A stretch of 64,000 nt of DNA from Henckelia pumila (Eukaryota > Streptophyta > Magnoliopsida > Lamiales > Gesneriaceae), in contig NW_027331831.1 in NCBI RefSeq assembly GCF_033568475.1, forward strand, positions 6,882,001 to 6,946,000. Reading direction: 5' to 3'. The notes under the pieces are model-generated. The model was not told where the DNA came from. It did not search any database and was given only the letters and a program-made list of their open reading frames with translations. Positions 63,121 through 64,000 of this stretch are shown here, one piece after another. The position numbers and the translations under genes are program-made. Numbering within the stretch: the first letter of the stretch is position 1; every line of letters begins with the position of its first letter.

Positions 63121-63874
63121 CCAATTTTTGTTTGATTCTTGTACTTCTAATTAACAAATAATTTAGGAACTGTTAAAATTTTAAAATGACAATGTTAACA
63201 TTGATATTTGGAAACTACGGTCATGATATGAAACACCGAAATGAAAAAAATTCAGAAATTGAATTAACTTTCAAATTTAATAAGTAAGGAATGTAAATCT
63301 GAACTTCAAATACAGACACGAAGTAACTCCATAATTTCATAAGTCGAGTTTGATTCAAAATCGAGCTATGAGTAGTATGATAATCCAGCTCGATTTGATT
63401 CACATGAACTCTATTTTCTAAAATGTAAATTGTGAGTGGAAGAGAGCAATTTTATGATTGAAATACGGATGGATTGGGGCACAGACCCAGTTGTACATTG
63501 TTGATTCTGAAATTCGTTTGCGAAAGAACCGGACTTTTGACGGACGAACTCTTTTTTATGTGCTGAGTTTATTAAAATGTATATTTCTAAATCACGTTAA
63601 TTAAAAAAAATTGGAAAGGATTGACAAAATTAAATTAACTTTAGGGAAAACTGTAGATTTGGTTTTGTAATTTTGTGATTTGATTTTATATGTTATCAAA
63701 TTATAGTTTTGGTCATGTAACTTTTATTTTTGGTAATTTTAATTTTTTTGTTAATTGGGAATACTGACGTGGACTATACAAATCAATGTCACATCAGCGA
63801 TCATAGACAAACAAAAAACACAAATAAATAAATATATGGAACCGAAAAAACATTTGGGATGATATATATATATA
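63121..63874. other. AT-rich flank upstream of the PPR gene
   Basis: It presumably holds the PPR promoter. No clear motif, gene or repeat was recognised. Confidence 0.4.
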
Positions 63875-64000
63875 CAGTGTTCTAAAAGGCGTCGCCTAAA
63901 CCCGCCTAGCCGTCTCCTGAGCGCTAGGTGGTTGCTCACCGCCCGCTTTTTTGCTAGGCTATGCTTCTAGGAGTTGTTCGCTTAATCTCCCGCCTAGGCA
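63875..64000 (+). mobile_element. Start of a hAT-like element cut by the window edge
   Basis: After a TATATATA run the sequence begins CAGTGTTCTAAAAGGCG, followed by GCCTAG/CGCCTAGG-type subterminal repeats. This combination is common at termini of dicot hAT-like elements (from memory). The other end lies outside the window. Confidence 0.45.

Overview
The window is nuclear DNA of a flowering plant, almost certainly a eudicot. The evidence is AT-rich non-coding DNA, genes split by many GT-AG introns, plant-only families (PLS-class PPR, 3-ketoacyl-CoA synthase, plastid WCRKC thioredoxin), short-LTR Copia elements, plant Helitron pieces with an RPA-like gene, and many MITEs. A lamiid (Lamiales-like) source is only a guess. 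Exon models below were built by hand from splice signals and reading phase; each complete model closes in frame.

Layout. 0.4-11.3 kb: a plastid-targeted gene (minus, running off the left edge) whose first intron is about 9.2 kb because a Copia element, itself carrying a second younger Copia element, sits in it. 11.6-12.2 kb: a tandem, tRNA-derived-looking repeat. 12.6-14.6 kb: WCRKC-type thioredoxin (minus). 14.7-16.9 kb: two abutting foldback elements. 18.1-20.8 kb: DHHC protein S-acyltransferase (minus). 23.7-28.3 kb: RNA pseudouridine synthase 5-like, 13 exons (minus). 29.1-32.3 kb: TFIIF beta subunit (minus). 32.4-35.9 kb: a Tourist-like MITE, then a decayed Helitron with a helicase tail and an RPA-like gene (plus). 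37.8-43.8 kb: NOC2/REBELOTE ribosome-biogenesis protein, 12 exons (minus). 44.3-45.0 kb: non-autonomous hAT-like element. 45.0-48.6 kb: gene-empty AT-rich DNA. 48.6-50.0 kb: single-exon KCS3/KCS12-like protein (plus). 50.4-52.5 kb: ureidoglycolate lyase-fold protein (minus), divergent from eIF2A (53.3-60.3 kb, plus, 12 coding exons). 61.4-63.1 kb: intronless PPR protein (minus). The right edge carries the start of another hAT-like terminus.

The host genes are unrelated housekeeping and plastid functions and do not form a cluster. Two of them (NOC2 and eIF2A) serve ribosome production or translation and share telo-box promoter motifs. I found no clear novel multi-gene system. The most notable points are the nested, very young Copia pair in a live intron, two genes where an exon piece is copied into the neighbouring intron, the glycine in place of the catalytic aspartate in the pseudouridine synthase, an 18-nt microexon, and the large foldback pair.
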